A stretch of DNA of 64,000 nucleotides, from positions 56,670 through 120,669 of the forward strand of contig LUVW01000022.1 in the NCBI GenBank assembly GCA_001661515.1, read 5' to 3'. The notes beneath the pieces are model-generated. The model searched no databases. It was not told where the DNA came from and saw only the letters and a list, made by a program, of their open reading frames with translations. Of the stretch, positions 11,728 to 23,795 are shown one piece after another. Position 1 is the stretch's first letter, and the number at the start of each line of letters is the position of its first letter. Source of the DNA: Capniomyces stellatus. Lineage: Eukaryota > Kickxellomycota > Harpellomycetes > Harpellales > Legeriomycetaceae. Position numbers and translations under genes: made by a program.

Positions 11728-13883
11728 TGGTAGCAAAACACCGTAAGAAAAATTATGAGAAATTTATTAAATCATTTTGTGAACTAGAACTAGACAAAAA
11801 CTCACGCATGGTATGGAGGAAGTTGAAGAGCCTCAGGAGTGAGACAAGGAATCAACTTGGACCAGGAAGCGTGTTGGACTCAGAGGGCCAAGTAGTTACA
11901 GATGACCAACAAAGGCTCAAAATTTGGGCTGATCACTTTAATAATCCAGTCATAACAACACCGGTTAGAGACAATATACTGAACAATCAATCAGAACCAG
12001 AGTCGTATTATTCTGAATGCGACATGGAGCCAACCTGGATGGAAGTAGTCAGTGCATTGCAACAGACGCCAAGGAATAAATCTCCGGGAATGGATATGCT
12101 TCCAAGTGAGCTATGGAAGTTAGTCCAAGAAGAGGATGTTCCAACTTTTCATCTGGCAAAGTCAATATTTAAACTAGTGAAAAGTGCATGGAGAGAATGT
12201 ATTCTCACTGACAAATGCAATACTAGCATAGTAGTACCAATATTTAAAAAAGGAGACAACAGAGATCCTAACAACTACAGGGGAATTTCGCTCATACCCA
12301 CAATAACCAAGTTGCTAGCTAAAGTGGCTGTAGTCAAACTAAACCAAATAGATTTACAACACGATATTTTTTGTAAGGAGCAGGCTGGCTTCCGGATGCA
12401 GGAAGAAAGCATTGGTCAAGCTACAGCCTTATTTGAAATAGTCAAACGAAGGAAAATGAAACGGAAACCAACTTATGTCTGCTTTGTTAATTTCGAAAAA
12501 GCCTAGAACAGGGTTCCGTATGACCTATTAATGAAGAAACTACAAGACAACAAGATTGGAGGAAAGCTACTTGATGTCATAAAAGAATTATATCTTGATC
12601 CAAAAATGACAGTTCGAGTAGACAATCAATTGTCAGAGATAAGCAAGTACAAATGTGGATTAAGGCAAGGATGTCCCATCTCACCTCTGCTTTTTGATAT
12701 CTACATAAACGACGTATTTAAAAGAGTGTCAGGAGTTACAGTACCACAACTTGGAAAAAGAGTACGTGGACTGCTGTTCGCAGATGATACTGTAATCCTT
12801 GCATAAGATGAGAATAAAATGAAGTTTGCACTGAGAAAACTGGATATATGGTGCAAAAAATGGCACATGAAAATCAACAATTCAAAGAGCGGCATCATGG
12901 CAGTGGGAGCAACACTGTTTGAGCAATATAAATTGAATGGCAAACCAGTACCAGTGGCAGATCAATACCCATACTTGGGAGTCATTATGAGCAAGGATTG
13001 GAACTATAAAGCCAATTTAAAGTTCAGACGAGAAAAAACACTCAGGGCGTTTCTAGCTAATTATAGCATGTTTAAGAGAAGAGACATCCCAGCCAAATTT
13101 AAAGCTAAAGTCATTACAGCAGTAATACAATCAGTTGCGGCGTATGGAGGTGAGTTGTATGGCATGTTGATAGCAAGATGTACACCAATGCAGCGAATTT
13201 CGGACAATGCAACAATAATTACAATGGGGGTAGGGAAATCAGCCTGAGTTGTCAGATTACGACAGGAGCTGAGAATTGTAGACCTTAATACAAGAACAGC
13301 AATAGCGAGAGAACGAGCATTCCGCAAATGGGCAGATCTCAGGACATGGATCAAGGACCTGATAAAAAAGCCGATGCTACATATGAAAGACACTTGGACC
13401 AGTGGTTATATACGCTGGACAAGACGCTTTAATAAAGATGACAGCCGTAAAGGTGCAACTAAACGCAAACTCCAGGCAAGACAATCCAGGAATAAAAAAA
13501 CAGTAATATCAAGGTGGATCAAAAAAGTACATGCCGGCCAGTGGAGCAACTGGATGGGGCCACAACCGATCTACCCAGACCACAAAAAGGACTAGATATC
13601 TTAGCAAGAATCAGAATAGGTCAGTATTGGGCAACAGCGTTGTTTTTGGAGGCTATCCACAAAACCCCGTTACTCGATCCTGTCCAGGCTTAAAGCAGTA
13701 CCAATCTCCCCGAACCAATGCCCATCGGGTACGGACGATCTAATTGATTGAAGGGGGTGTTGGCTAATAGAGTCATTTAACATATCAAAATAGCACAGTG
13801 TTTTGAAGTATTGTTCAATATTGTATGTTTTGTTGTGTTGTTTTGGTATTATTGCCAATAAACCACGTAAATAAATAAAATAG
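11728..13883 (+). mobile_element. Decayed non-LTR (LINE-type) retrotransposon, 5'-truncated, reverse transcriptase region and 3' end
   Basis: One frame reads through a reverse transcriptase: a pre-RT region with WADHFNNP, then SPGMDMLPSELW, NNYRGISL, EQAGFR, the palm block FVNFEKA, LRQGCPISPLLF and the catalytic GLLFADDTVIL. It continues through a thumb-like region to about 13590. The frame is kept over about 1.86 kb but is broken by TAG at 12504, TAA at 12804, TGA at 13245 and TAG at 13593, after which coding similarity moves to another frame. The first stop sits where LINE proteins usually have a Tyr before D/N-R-V. The 3' end is A-rich (ATAAATAAAATAG) and abuts host sequence at 13884. The 5' end is at the single N at 11727, so the endonuclease part is missing here. 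The element is not competent by itself. Confidence 0.88.
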
Positions 13884-14578
13884 TACAATGATACGATAAG
13901 TCGGATAAAAACAGGGTAGGACCTAAGTAAAGCAAAGTCAAACCCATCAAAAATCGAATAGAATCTGGAAAAATCAAGTAAAACTGAGTAGGATTGAAGC
14001 AAACCCCGAGTAGGATCTGAGCAAACTCAAATGATAGCATTTAAACCGCCAATTTGTGAAGAATATTCTGTGATTTTACTTGCAATGGATATGCGGATAA
14101 AAGCTACACTAATCATAGTAGTAGCTATACTGACCAACAAGCATAAACCATAACAGTGTAGTGATCAACATAAATCCAAGCAAGTGAAGCGGTTTGTTCA
14201 CTGGCCAAAAACAGCCAAAATTAAACACCACACGAGACTTTTTCGGCAAGGAAGAATGGTTCGGCAAAGATCTGTACTCGGAGCCATCAGCTAAACGCCT
14301 TCTTGGCAAGTTCCTGGCTCCCAAACTCGGACTAGCTCTGCCTATTTGTGCATCCACGCCAACCAACTGCTTCAAATCGGCTGCCGTTTTCTATAGCAAC
14401 AAAAAAAACAATAATATTAAGATAAAAAAATCAGTATAAATACAGATAGATGAGCATCAGAGTGCAGGTTGTGGACTATAGGTGAATGTGTAGCTTGGAA
14501 TATAAGGCTCGGTTACCTTGGCTGAATCAAGCTCTGAGAAAAGCTTTCCAATAAGACTTAATATTTTTTCGTTCTCCA
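13884..14578. repeat. Repeat copy B (695 bp), partial
   Basis: This equals 10032-10726 (offset 3852) and the start of copy C, with a few substitutions. It begins exactly at TACAATGATACG, the same point where copies A and C begin, directly after the LINE 3' end, and it stops at the N at 14579. It contains the last exon of the tail-anchored protein (14390-14109, minus) and part of the exon before it. Confidence 0.85.
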
Positions 14579-14579
14579 N

Positions 14580-16274
14580 TACAATGATACGATAAGTCGG
14601 ATAAAAACAGGGTAGGACCTAAGTAAAGCAAAGTCAAACCAATCAAAAATCGAATAGAATCTGGAAAAATCAAGCAAAACTGAGTAGGATTGAAGCAAAC
14701 CCCGAGTAGGATCTGAGCAAACTCAAATGATAGCATTTAAACCGCCAATTTGTGAAGAATATTCTGTGATTTTACTTGCAATGGATATGCGGATAAAAGC
14801 TACACTAATCATAGTAGTAGCTATACTGACCAACAAGCATAAACCATAACAGTGTAGTGATCAACATAAATCCAAGCAAGTGAAGCGGTTTGTTCACTGG
14901 CCAAAAACAGCCAAAATTAAACACCACACGAGACTTTTTCGGCAAGGAAGAATGGTTCGGCAAAGATCTGTACTCGGAGCCATCAGCTAAACGCCTTCTT
15001 GGCAAGTTCCTGGCTCCCAAACTCGGACTAGCTCTGCCTATTTGTGCATCCACGCCAACCAACTGCTTCAAATCGGCTGCCGTTTTCTATAGCAACAAAA
15101 AAAACAATAATATTAAGATAAAAAAATCAGTATAAATACAGATAGATGAGCATCAGAGTGCAGGTTGTGGACTATAGGTGAATGTGTAGCTTGGAATATA
15201 AGGCTCGGTTACCTTGGCTGAATCAAGCTCTGAGAAAAGCTTTCCAATAAGACTTAATATTTTTTCGTTCTCCAGACCGAGATGAGCCTCAACTCTATAA
15301 TACAAAAAATATACTAGTTAAAAAACCAGACATCCAAACCAGGCAAAAGTAGACATTCAAAACAGATAAATTTAGTCATTAAATGTACTGCAAACTCACG
15401 GTTTAGGCTCAAATAACTTATGGTTGGCGTTTGGATCAGGACCGGCCAGGAGGCTCTGGTATGTGAGCACTATATAGTAGATGCATTGAAGTTATATGAT
15501 AGCACGGAAACAAAGGCAACCACAACATAAGTGCTGCCATCCTTGATGCCAAAAGATCTGCATTTGAATCAGGATTTCCAGCTCGGGCCAACTTACTCTG
15601 GTTATGGCTCTGGTTATGACTCTGACTCTGGTTTTTATTCATATTCATGTTCATATTCTGGCTCTTGGTCAAGGATTTTGGTTCTTTTGACCATCCCAAG
15701 CTGCGTTCACCAACAGGATGATGCTCATATGCCACATTCGATGCCTTAGGTGGGGTTTGGCTACCAGAAATGCTCTGTTGCGTTTGTGGTTCGTGTTTGT
15801 GCAGAGTGTTCCCAGGCTTAGCTCTGTTTGGCTTAAAGTCAAATTCAAACTTTTTCATGGTTTCGGTGTTTTTGTCAAGGCTACACGGGTCAGGAAAAGG
15901 CGGAGTTATGTCAAAGGGTTGCCGGTCTTCGTACTTTTGCTGGCCAAGGTTGCGACTGTTTTTGGCTACTTTCCGACTTTTAGACCTACTCACTCTCTGT
16001 TTCTTTTGTTTTATATTCGGAAACGACTCATTTGAACAGTAGCCGTTGGTTGGCGACTCGTTGAGGTCAAATGGCCTTATGACAAACTTTGGAACGTCGT
16101 AGTACTCTAAAAACCAACGAGTCAAAACAGAAAACAGAAATCAGAAATCAAAAGTCAAAAACGTAAATAGAAAACAATACAATTAATAAACTGACGAGTG
16201 ATACACAGCGCATTTTCTAATAGTTATGCAATCTTAGGATGACGGTGGTGGTACACATTTATGCTACTACCACT
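14580..16274. repeat. Repeat copy C (1695 bp), contiguous with the complete gene
   Basis: This is the counterpart of copy A, starting at the same TACAATGATACG boundary directly after the N at 14579. Unlike copy A it continues without a break into the first two exons of the host gene, so it is taken as the authentic locus. Confidence 0.85.
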
Positions 16275-17612
16275 ATTCCTACCATTCCCATCGTTGCTAC
16301 CAGTGTGATCTGAAAATGACAAACATGATAAACACACCACTCACCTCCATAATGCTGCCCTATCTCTCCCAACAACTGTTTGGGGATTTTCCCTGGCGTT
16401 TCTCGAAGAATTCTGCTTTTCCTAATGCTGTTAAGCATCACCTTTCCTAGTTTCTGCCAGTTTAAACACGTAAAATATTGATAAATCAACACAAAACACA
16501 ACAGGCATATCACGTATTTCAGACTGTGTCAGTATACTAGGCAAGTGTAGTTCCAGTTGTTCTCCATATATTTAGCCCAAAATGCTTACCTTGAACTGCT
16601 CGTTTTCATCTCCACCCAAACACGCCAGCTCTCTTTCGTCGTCATCGTCCAGAATAAACGCCCCCTCGCCCTCATAGCTCTCATCCTCCAAGGTATGGGT
16701 GTCGCTATAGCACTTTTCAGCCTCAGTGCCGCCGCCGAGCCTGTGGTTGGTATCTGCGTCGTTTTCAGAGGCCGATGTGTTGATAACCGAACCACTTCTT
16801 TTGAGGCTTCTTGAAGGGTTACCAAATCCGCCTGATATCTTCAAGCCGCTGTGTTTGAAAAAAGAAAACTCATCCAGCTCTCCACCCAGCTGTATATCGC
16901 CAAAATCACTCTTTTCTTGGCTTAGCCTTCCAAACACCATGTTCTTATTGGAAGACATATATTTCTGGGTTCTTGCTAAGTCCAAGCTGCTTTTCCTTGC
17001 TGAGCTTATTTCAATGACATTGCTACTTGTTGATCCTGTTTGCCGTGCTTGTGTTTTATTGCTCTTCATATCTACGAACTCACTGGTGTTGGTTTTGGCG
17101 TTGGTGTCAGTTTTTGTGCATCTGCTTTTGCCCCTTGCCTTTCCATTCAGAATACGCGTTATATCGATTTTTCCTGTTGGGACTTCATTTTTATTCTCGC
17201 AAGCTCCCTTAGCCCGCTCATCAATCGTGCTGCCAGTCTCATACGTTGTATGTTTTCTATCCAACCTATCCCAGTTTGAATATATCTCAGAGCGTGTATC
17301 GCAGCGTTCCTTCTGAAATTCCGGCTTCTGTGCTTTGCCTGGCTCTTCAAAATTGACTTTTCGCGCCGAGCTGGAGTATTCCGCAGACAGCTTAATCCTC
17401 CTCGCTTTCTTTAAATTGTCTGCCAAAATGGAAACAAACTCTTGATCGTAAACCTTCTCCTTCTGGCCAACGCTTTTTGTCCCGTTTCCATACTCCCATC
17501 CATTCTCTACGTCCGCAGACCCGTTCAACTGCTCGTTTCCGACTTTTGGGCTTTTCTCTGTCTTTTGCAGCCTGGAAATTCCAAATTCTACTTGTCCCTC
17601 AATAGCTATCAT
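14805..17612 (-). CDS. Tail-anchored membrane protein, 691 residues, six exons, function unknown
   Basis: Exons on the minus strand: 17612-16590, 16453-16345, 16106-15597, 15469-15400, 15294-15213 and 15086-14805. All junctions are GT-AG and the phases agree. Most of the protein is hydrophilic and of low complexity (Ser, Lys, Asn, Asp), including an acidic patch with consecutive Asp at the end of exon 1, an Asn/Met/Gln/His/Ser-rich stretch in exon 3 and many Arg/Lys-Ser pairs. Near the C-terminus a compact part with EKILSLIGKLFSEL looks helical. Then comes one hydrophobic segment (LLGFMLITTLLWFMLV) only a few residues from the end, the layout of a tail-anchored protein with its body in the cytosol. 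I do not recognise the family. An alternative 27-nt exon at 16309-16283 is possible but would need a 35-nt intron, so it was left out. Confidence 0.7.
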
Positions 17613-20426
17613 GTTTTGGGCGCGTCTGATTCTGTACTTTTTTTTCTGTAACCTCGTTCTATATCCTTTTATTTTATATCGTTACTCGCTTTTATACCGT
17701 TGTTTATTTTTATACCACTGTTTGCTTTGGTGTCACGAGAGCATGTATTTCGTTCGAGTAAATGTTCGGATTTGGCTATTGGACTGCTAAATGTCCAAAC
17801 TGTTGCTATCCTCTTTGTTATTTTTTTTGTCTCTGATCTGTTACCAATGCTAGTATAGTTGTGTTTAGAGTTTGGGTATTTTTTTTATTGAGTTTGCCTA
17901 AGGCCAGCTTTGGTGCTGTGGTTGAGATAGAGGTTGAGACTGAGACGAATCGGAATGATTTGAATGTTTTGCTGTTGAATTGGAATGAATTGAATGTTTG
18001 ACGCTTTTATCGGGTCGTATTATTTTGTTCATTTGGACAAATGCGAATAGCGGGCATTTTATTGGCTTTTCCCGTTTGCTAAATCATCCCACTTATTGGC
18101 TTGTTGGTGTATCGAATCAGTGAATCAGTGAATAAGCAAACTATTGTACTGTTGTATTGTTATGTTGATGGATTATTGTGAATAGACAAACAATCAAGCA
18201 GAAATATTTAAACGGGAAGATAGGCAAGCAAATTCGAGCTGAATGGTTGAAGCAGAAATAAGAATTTATGGAGTAATCAAATCCAGCTAGGTGCTGGGTT
18301 GTTTAAAGAATTGCGATCTTCGTTTGAGTAGGCCACTGATCAATTGTTCTTGAAAATGCTACATATCGTATATTTCAAGTAAAGAAAACAGCTCCAAATA
18401 ATACCTGTAGCATCCTTATACTCGATAAAAACGGAAAACCCAGGCCTGGCTGCTATTTAACACTGCGGCAACGTCGGCCCAACCACATTTACTTTGCTAT
18501 TATAGAACTTGGCGGAACACACAGAGAACCCATTTTTTTTCTCTTTTTTTTCTTTTTTTGGTAGGGAGGCTCTTTTTTTTTTATTGTAAGGCGCATAGGA
18601 TATTCCAAACAGGTTACAAAAGGGCAGTCGCATCATGGCTGAGTGTCAAGTGGATTCTGGGAAATTCCACAGACTTTTGGCGATTAGGGCAGCTTATTCA
18701 TCTGGGCTACTACACCCACGCATATGTGATAAACACTGCAACCTACCACTTCTCTGCTACGGTTTTATGTTTGGCAGTTTACCAGAGCAAGAGTGGTATC
18801 CGAGAAGAAAGCGAAGCAGAGGCCAATTGCGGCACCAACACCAACACCAACACCAATACTAGTAGTCGCGGTGTGTTGATCCACGTATCCTAGTTTTGTA
18901 GTATGTATATTTCTGTGCAGTTGATATTTATAACGCTGTGCCAACAACAAAACGTTCCACATAAAAACAACTAGTTTAAGCAGTGATTTAGGTAGTTGGA
19001 AGCCCGGTATGGCCTTCTGGGTCCAGTTTAGGTGGTTTTCATTTATAGATCTGTGCCGGTTCTGATGGTGCTGGTTCTGAGATTCAATAGCGTGTATCTC
19101 TCAAATCAGTTATCTGCGGAGGAGATGATTGGAAAAAGTACACAAGTTAAATAAAGAGCCCTCAGTTTCAACAAAATAAAGAAAATAAAGAAACCCCCTT
19201 TTTCTTACCAATTGAATAAAAACAGTTCTACTGGGCACCAGCATAGCAGTGATGGAGTGGATTTCAAATTTAATTAACTGAATTGCGCAGCTTTTATAAT
19301 GATTACCAACTCGCCCCCATCATGCCTCATTAAGCCCATTAGTTTTGTATTACCAACTGTTGTATTAGTTAGTGGGTACAGATTGGTTGTATTAGCAATG
19401 TCTAGATGTATTTTTAGCGCGGTTTGCGAACTTTAGGATTGGTGCTGTTGGACCAGATTGATGATTTCGGTTCTATTGTGTTCCTAGGGATATTTCAAAA
19501 AGTTTCCAAAGAGTTAGTTATAATAGAATAGAGTATCCGGATGGGTATGGTCCAATAGCAGCTCTATTAAAATGTAAGCCAAAAGAAAGATATTGGAAAC
19601 CATGGAGGGGCAACGGGTATATTTTGAGTGTTGTTTGCATGGTTTGGCGTCGGTATTCCTTTTGATAAACATCTTATTGTGTAGTTGGTCGCTTGGTGTT
19701 TGGTTTAAAATGTGAATTTGGTTTATCAAAACGCTCACAATACATAACATCAATGTAAAAAAATGTCTGCAATTTCGTGGTTAATAATAGGTACTTATAG
19801 TTTATGGCGGTATGGTGAAGCCGAAAACTAAAAATAAACACCCGAGTTACGTAAACTGGTCTTTATGTCTAGGATGCAAAGCAATATTTAGAAAATAGTT
19901 ACCTGTTAAGCTAGAGCTTAATTTCATGCGTTGAAATAACATTTGGAAAAGTTACAAGTCAAACAATAATAATTGTAATAATAACAATAATAATAATTAT
20001 AAAAACAAGATAATGATAATAATTACAATGGCAGTAGTAATAGCAATAGGCTATTATATAATACCGATATCTCATTACAAATTAATAACGAGGAAGACAT
20101 TCCCAACAGGATGGGTAGTTTTAGTTTTTGGGTAAAAAGTGGATTTAATTGAGCACCATTCAATGGTACTTTGGAATAGCCCGCTTAAGCACATTAGAAG
20201 GTTCGTATTACGTTTGTAATTAATTAGGCTCGTTCTAAAAATAGATAATTTTAGAAACTGGGTTGAAAGATAAGTGGTATATTAATTTAATCTAGTGACC
20301 AGATGTATGCAAAGTAATGCTGGAAAGAAAAAAGTGATGCTTTATATGGGACAAGGTAGCCAAATAAAAGTATTTAAGCAGCTGAAAAGATCGTAAAAAA
20401 CAGTAAAGTCAACACGCAGCGCACAG
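17613..20426. other. 2.8 kb non-genic stretch
   Basis: The first part is the promoter side of the tail-anchored protein gene. Open frames at 18558-18893 and 18635-18862 overlap and have a CACCAA microsatellite (about 18833-18858) as their tail; neither has domain features, and I do not call them. About 20340-20400 lies just upstream of the secreted-protein gene and probably carries its promoter. A TAATAA-type microsatellite is at about 19970-20020. Confidence 0.45.
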
Positions 20427-21043
20427 CATCATCATATTCAAAGTTACAATAACTTTAGCATTATAACCAGGCATACAAAACTTAGAAGCACGCAATCCTT
20501 ATAGAAGAGCGGCATACATACCTACTATAGCAACAGTATACTACCAGAACTTTTAGTCAAGAAAAAAAAAATGAAACAAACAGTATTTTTGTACGTAGCA
20601 ATGGCCATGGGGGCATATGGGCTGGGCTGTAACCCAAACTCAAATGATTGGGCAGCTTGTTCAGGAGGACAAGTCAATGGATACGAGTTCTCTCCATATA
20701 TTTTCAAGGCCGAGACATCGGGATTCAACAGCATCCCAACTGGAATAGCAGATATCTGGAGTGATATGATTGAGCCATCATCGAGCTATGTTAATACCTA
20801 CGTCCACCCAACCTACAGAAGATACACAAATCCAGCAACCGGCGATCAGTGGATGTTGGCAACAACAGTTCAGTACTCATTGACGCGATCAATTTCCAAG
20901 CACGAGTACAGATCCGCGTTCAAAGAGATTCTTGATGTGATGAATAGCGGAAGAACCTACATGGGAACATTCAACAGCATCTATGGATCAGCTACATTGG
21001 AAGCGTTCCCATACAGAATCCAGTCTGAGTTTGAAGCAGAGTT
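20427..21043. repeat. 617-bp direct repeat, left copy at the edge of an 894-N gap
   Basis: Positions 20427-21043 match 21938-22554 with no difference that I could see (offset 1511). The two copies lie on each side of the N run 21044-21937. The left copy ends at the gap and the right copy starts at it. This is the pattern of two contig ends covering the same locus that were not merged, though a real tandem duplication is not excluded. Confidence 0.85.
20571..21043 (+). CDS. GLGCN-family secreted protein, 5' part, cut by the assembly gap
   Basis: The first 157 codons are identical to those of the gene at 22082: signal peptide, GLGCN start of the mature part, and the conserved domain up to the Glu-Ala-Glu before the Cys-Pro-rich tail. 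The frame then enters the N run. This is either a real tandem copy or, more likely, the same gene assembled twice. The upstream sequence here (before 20427) is unique and is probably the true promoter. Confidence 0.6.
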
Positions 21044-21937
21044 NNNNNNNNNNNNNNNNNNNNNNNNNNNNNNNNNNNNNNNNNNNNNNNNNNNNNNNNN
21101 NNNNNNNNNNNNNNNNNNNNNNNNNNNNNNNNNNNNNNNNNNNNNNNNNNNNNNNNNNNNNNNNNNNNNNNNNNNNNNNNNNNNNNNNNNNNNNNNNNNN
21201 NNNNNNNNNNNNNNNNNNNNNNNNNNNNNNNNNNNNNNNNNNNNNNNNNNNNNNNNNNNNNNNNNNNNNNNNNNNNNNNNNNNNNNNNNNNNNNNNNNNN
21301 NNNNNNNNNNNNNNNNNNNNNNNNNNNNNNNNNNNNNNNNNNNNNNNNNNNNNNNNNNNNNNNNNNNNNNNNNNNNNNNNNNNNNNNNNNNNNNNNNNNN
21401 NNNNNNNNNNNNNNNNNNNNNNNNNNNNNNNNNNNNNNNNNNNNNNNNNNNNNNNNNNNNNNNNNNNNNNNNNNNNNNNNNNNNNNNNNNNNNNNNNNNN
21501 NNNNNNNNNNNNNNNNNNNNNNNNNNNNNNNNNNNNNNNNNNNNNNNNNNNNNNNNNNNNNNNNNNNNNNNNNNNNNNNNNNNNNNNNNNNNNNNNNNNN
21601 NNNNNNNNNNNNNNNNNNNNNNNNNNNNNNNNNNNNNNNNNNNNNNNNNNNNNNNNNNNNNNNNNNNNNNNNNNNNNNNNNNNNNNNNNNNNNNNNNNNN
21701 NNNNNNNNNNNNNNNNNNNNNNNNNNNNNNNNNNNNNNNNNNNNNNNNNNNNNNNNNNNNNNNNNNNNNNNNNNNNNNNNNNNNNNNNNNNNNNNNNNNN
21801 NNNNNNNNNNNNNNNNNNNNNNNNNNNNNNNNNNNNNNNNNNNNNNNNNNNNNNNNNNNNNNNNNNNNNNNNNNNNNNNNNNNNNNNNNNNNNNNNNNNN
21901 NNNNNNNNNNNNNNNNNNNNNNNNNNNNNNNNNNNNN
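21044..21937. other. Assembly gap of 894 N
   Basis: Unknown sequence between two identical 617-bp copies. Confidence 0.99.
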
Positions 21938-22081
21938 CATCATCATATTCAAAGTTACAATAACTTTAGCATTATAACCAGGCATACAAAACTTAGAAGC
22001 ACGCAATCCTTATAGAAGAGCGGCATACATACCTACTATAGCAACAGTATACTACCAGAACTTTTAGTCAAGAAAAAAAAA

Positions 22082-22906
22082 ATGAAACAAACAGTATTTT
22101 TGTACGTAGCAATGGCCATGGGGGCATATGGGCTGGGCTGTAACCCAAACTCAAATGATTGGGCAGCTTGTTCAGGAGGACAAGTCAATGGATACGAGTT
22201 CTCTCCATATATTTTCAAGGCCGAGACATCGGGATTCAACAGCATCCCAACTGGAATAGCAGATATCTGGAGTGATATGATTGAGCCATCATCGAGCTAT
22301 GTTAATACCTACGTCCACCCAACCTACAGAAGATACACAAATCCAGCAACCGGCGATCAGTGGATGTTGGCAACAACAGTTCAGTACTCATTGACGCGAT
22401 CAATTTCCAAGCACGAGTACAGATCCGCGTTCAAAGAGATTCTTGATGTGATGAATAGCGGAAGAACCTACATGGGAACATTCAACAGCATCTATGGATC
22501 AGCTACATTGGAAGCGTTCCCATACAGAATCCAGTCTGAGTTTGAAGCAGAGTTAGCAGCCAAGTGTCCACCAGTTAAAAGCTGTCCAGCTCCAACAGTT
22601 TGTCCAGCGCCAACGGTCTGCCCGCCAGTGGTGACATGCAAGCCACCAACAACGGTAACAGAAACAGTAAAGGAAACAGTAACCACCACATTGGTTGATG
22701 GGAGCAAGCCAACTACCGTGACCAAATTTGTGACAGCTGCAGGACCGGGATCAGTAGTTACTCAAGTAATAACTGAGGTCAAGCCAGGAGAAACAGTAAC
22801 AAAAACGACCACTGTCAAGGTTCCAGGAAAAAAAACAACAGTTACAGTTACAGCAACCAAAACAAAGCCAACACGTAATCCGGGGTACAAGCCAAATGGA
22901 TACTAA
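22082..22906 (+). CDS. GLGCN-family secreted protein, long form with Thr/Val-rich tail
   Basis: A 274-residue protein. Residues 1-17 form a signal peptide ending in MGAYG; the mature part starts LGCNPNSNDWAACS and has a conserved domain to about residue 157. This is followed by CPPVKSCPAP and repeated Cys-Pro units (residues about 162-180). The remainder is a Thr/Val/Lys-rich low-complexity tail, with blocks like TVTETVKETVTTT, that looks suited to O-glycosylation, as in fungal wall proteins. No GPI-type hydrophobic C-terminus is present. The start is the first ATG, preceded by an A-rich leader. The domain is shared with the proteins at 8005-8574 and 23796-24221. The function is unknown; extracellular location is inferred from the signal peptide and tail composition. 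Confidence 0.8.
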   Translation: MKQTVFLYVAMAMGAYGLGCNPNSNDWAACSGGQVNGYEFSPYIFKAETSGFNSIPTGIADIWSDMIEPSSSYVNTYVHPTYRRYTNPATGDQWMLATTVQYSLTRSISKHEYRSAFKEILDVMNSGRTYMGTFNSIYGSATLEAFPYRIQSEFEAELAAKCPPVKSCPAPTVCPAPTVCPPVVTCKPPTTVTETVKETVTTTLVDGSKPTTVTKFVTAAGPGSVVTQVITEVKPGETVTKTTTVKVPGKKTTVTVTATKTKPTRNPGYKPNGY

Positions 22907-23749
22907 TATAGGTATTGATGGATAAATTTTAGTGCAGTGCACACTTCACTAGACTAAAACAAGCCCCCTTTTTTTTTTTGTTATAGTTATAACACGTTTT
23001 AAATCAGATACTTCTTTATATTTTTCAAAAATGAGTTTGATTATCAATAAAGTTTGTCAAATGTTTTTTTGAACGATGGTTTGGTTTTGAGAGATTGAAT
23101 GGGAGTTGAGTTGTGACTTGTGTATTTGAGCAGTAAAACTATCCCATACCGTGAAGAAATGCAACAGTGTGTTGTTTGGATAGTAGAGAAGCTAATGAAA
23201 GTTTGTTGTGTTGATTAAAATTAGATGGAAAATGAGTTTGGAAATTAAAATAAATAAAAGCGCGTTTGGGAAGTAAAATCTAATTTGTATTCTGTTAAAG
23301 TCGCTTAATTGGTGGTCAGGAAAGCAAGAAATGTTTGGTGCATAAGTAGTGTTTGGTTTACTAAAGGATAATTTCAGTTATAATGATAAAAATATAGGGT
23401 GTTTAGGAAAGTATGAGGCCAAGTTTAAAGACCTTCAGCAAAAAACCGTCGCATTTTAAAGCAAAGTCTACTATTTAATTAGCAAGTGATAGGTGGAAGA
23501 AAAGTAAGCCTAATAGGATATTTTCATCGAATCTTGTCAACCAAAAATGATATATTGTACAAAAGTCTAGAGTTAAGGAATAACACATTCAAAGCTAGAA
23601 TAGAAATAAAAGTGTCACGTTAGTTTAAAGCAAAAGCAGAAAAAGTAGGCATGTACTGCAATAAACATAGCTCTGAAAAACAAAACAAATAGGCATACTT
23701 GACGTACATGTGAGGAGAAAATGATTCAAAAAAATAAAAAAGGAAAAGG
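22907..23749. other. Intergenic, AT-rich
   Basis: 3' flank of the long secreted-protein gene (AATAAA-like signals near 23046) and upstream flank of the next paralog. No gene seen. Confidence 0.5.
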
Positions 23750-23757
23750 TATATAAA
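23750..23757 (+). promoter_or_regulatory. TATA box of the signal-less paralog
   Basis: TATATAAA lies 46 bases before the ATG at 23796. At the usual 25-30 base spacing, transcription would begin only about 15 bases before that ATG, which supports the ATG as the real start and argues against a missing upstream signal-peptide exon. Confidence 0.5.
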
Positions 23758-23795
23758 GGGCAGTAAAAGCCAAATACCAACAATCCACTATCAAT

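Noticed and set aside
16283..16309. Extra 27-nt exon in the tail-anchored protein gene
   Set aside because: Phases fit, but it needs a 35-nt intron while the other introns in that gene are 105 nt or longer; direct splicing of 16345 to 16106 also keeps phase.
18558..18893. Two overlapping open frames with a CACCAA-repeat tail
   Set aside because: No signal peptide, domain or homology pattern; the two frames conflict and the tail is a microsatellite translation.
20571..21977. A 468-codon frame running through the N gap
   Set aside because: The open frame is an artefact of translating N; only the first 157 codons are real sequence.
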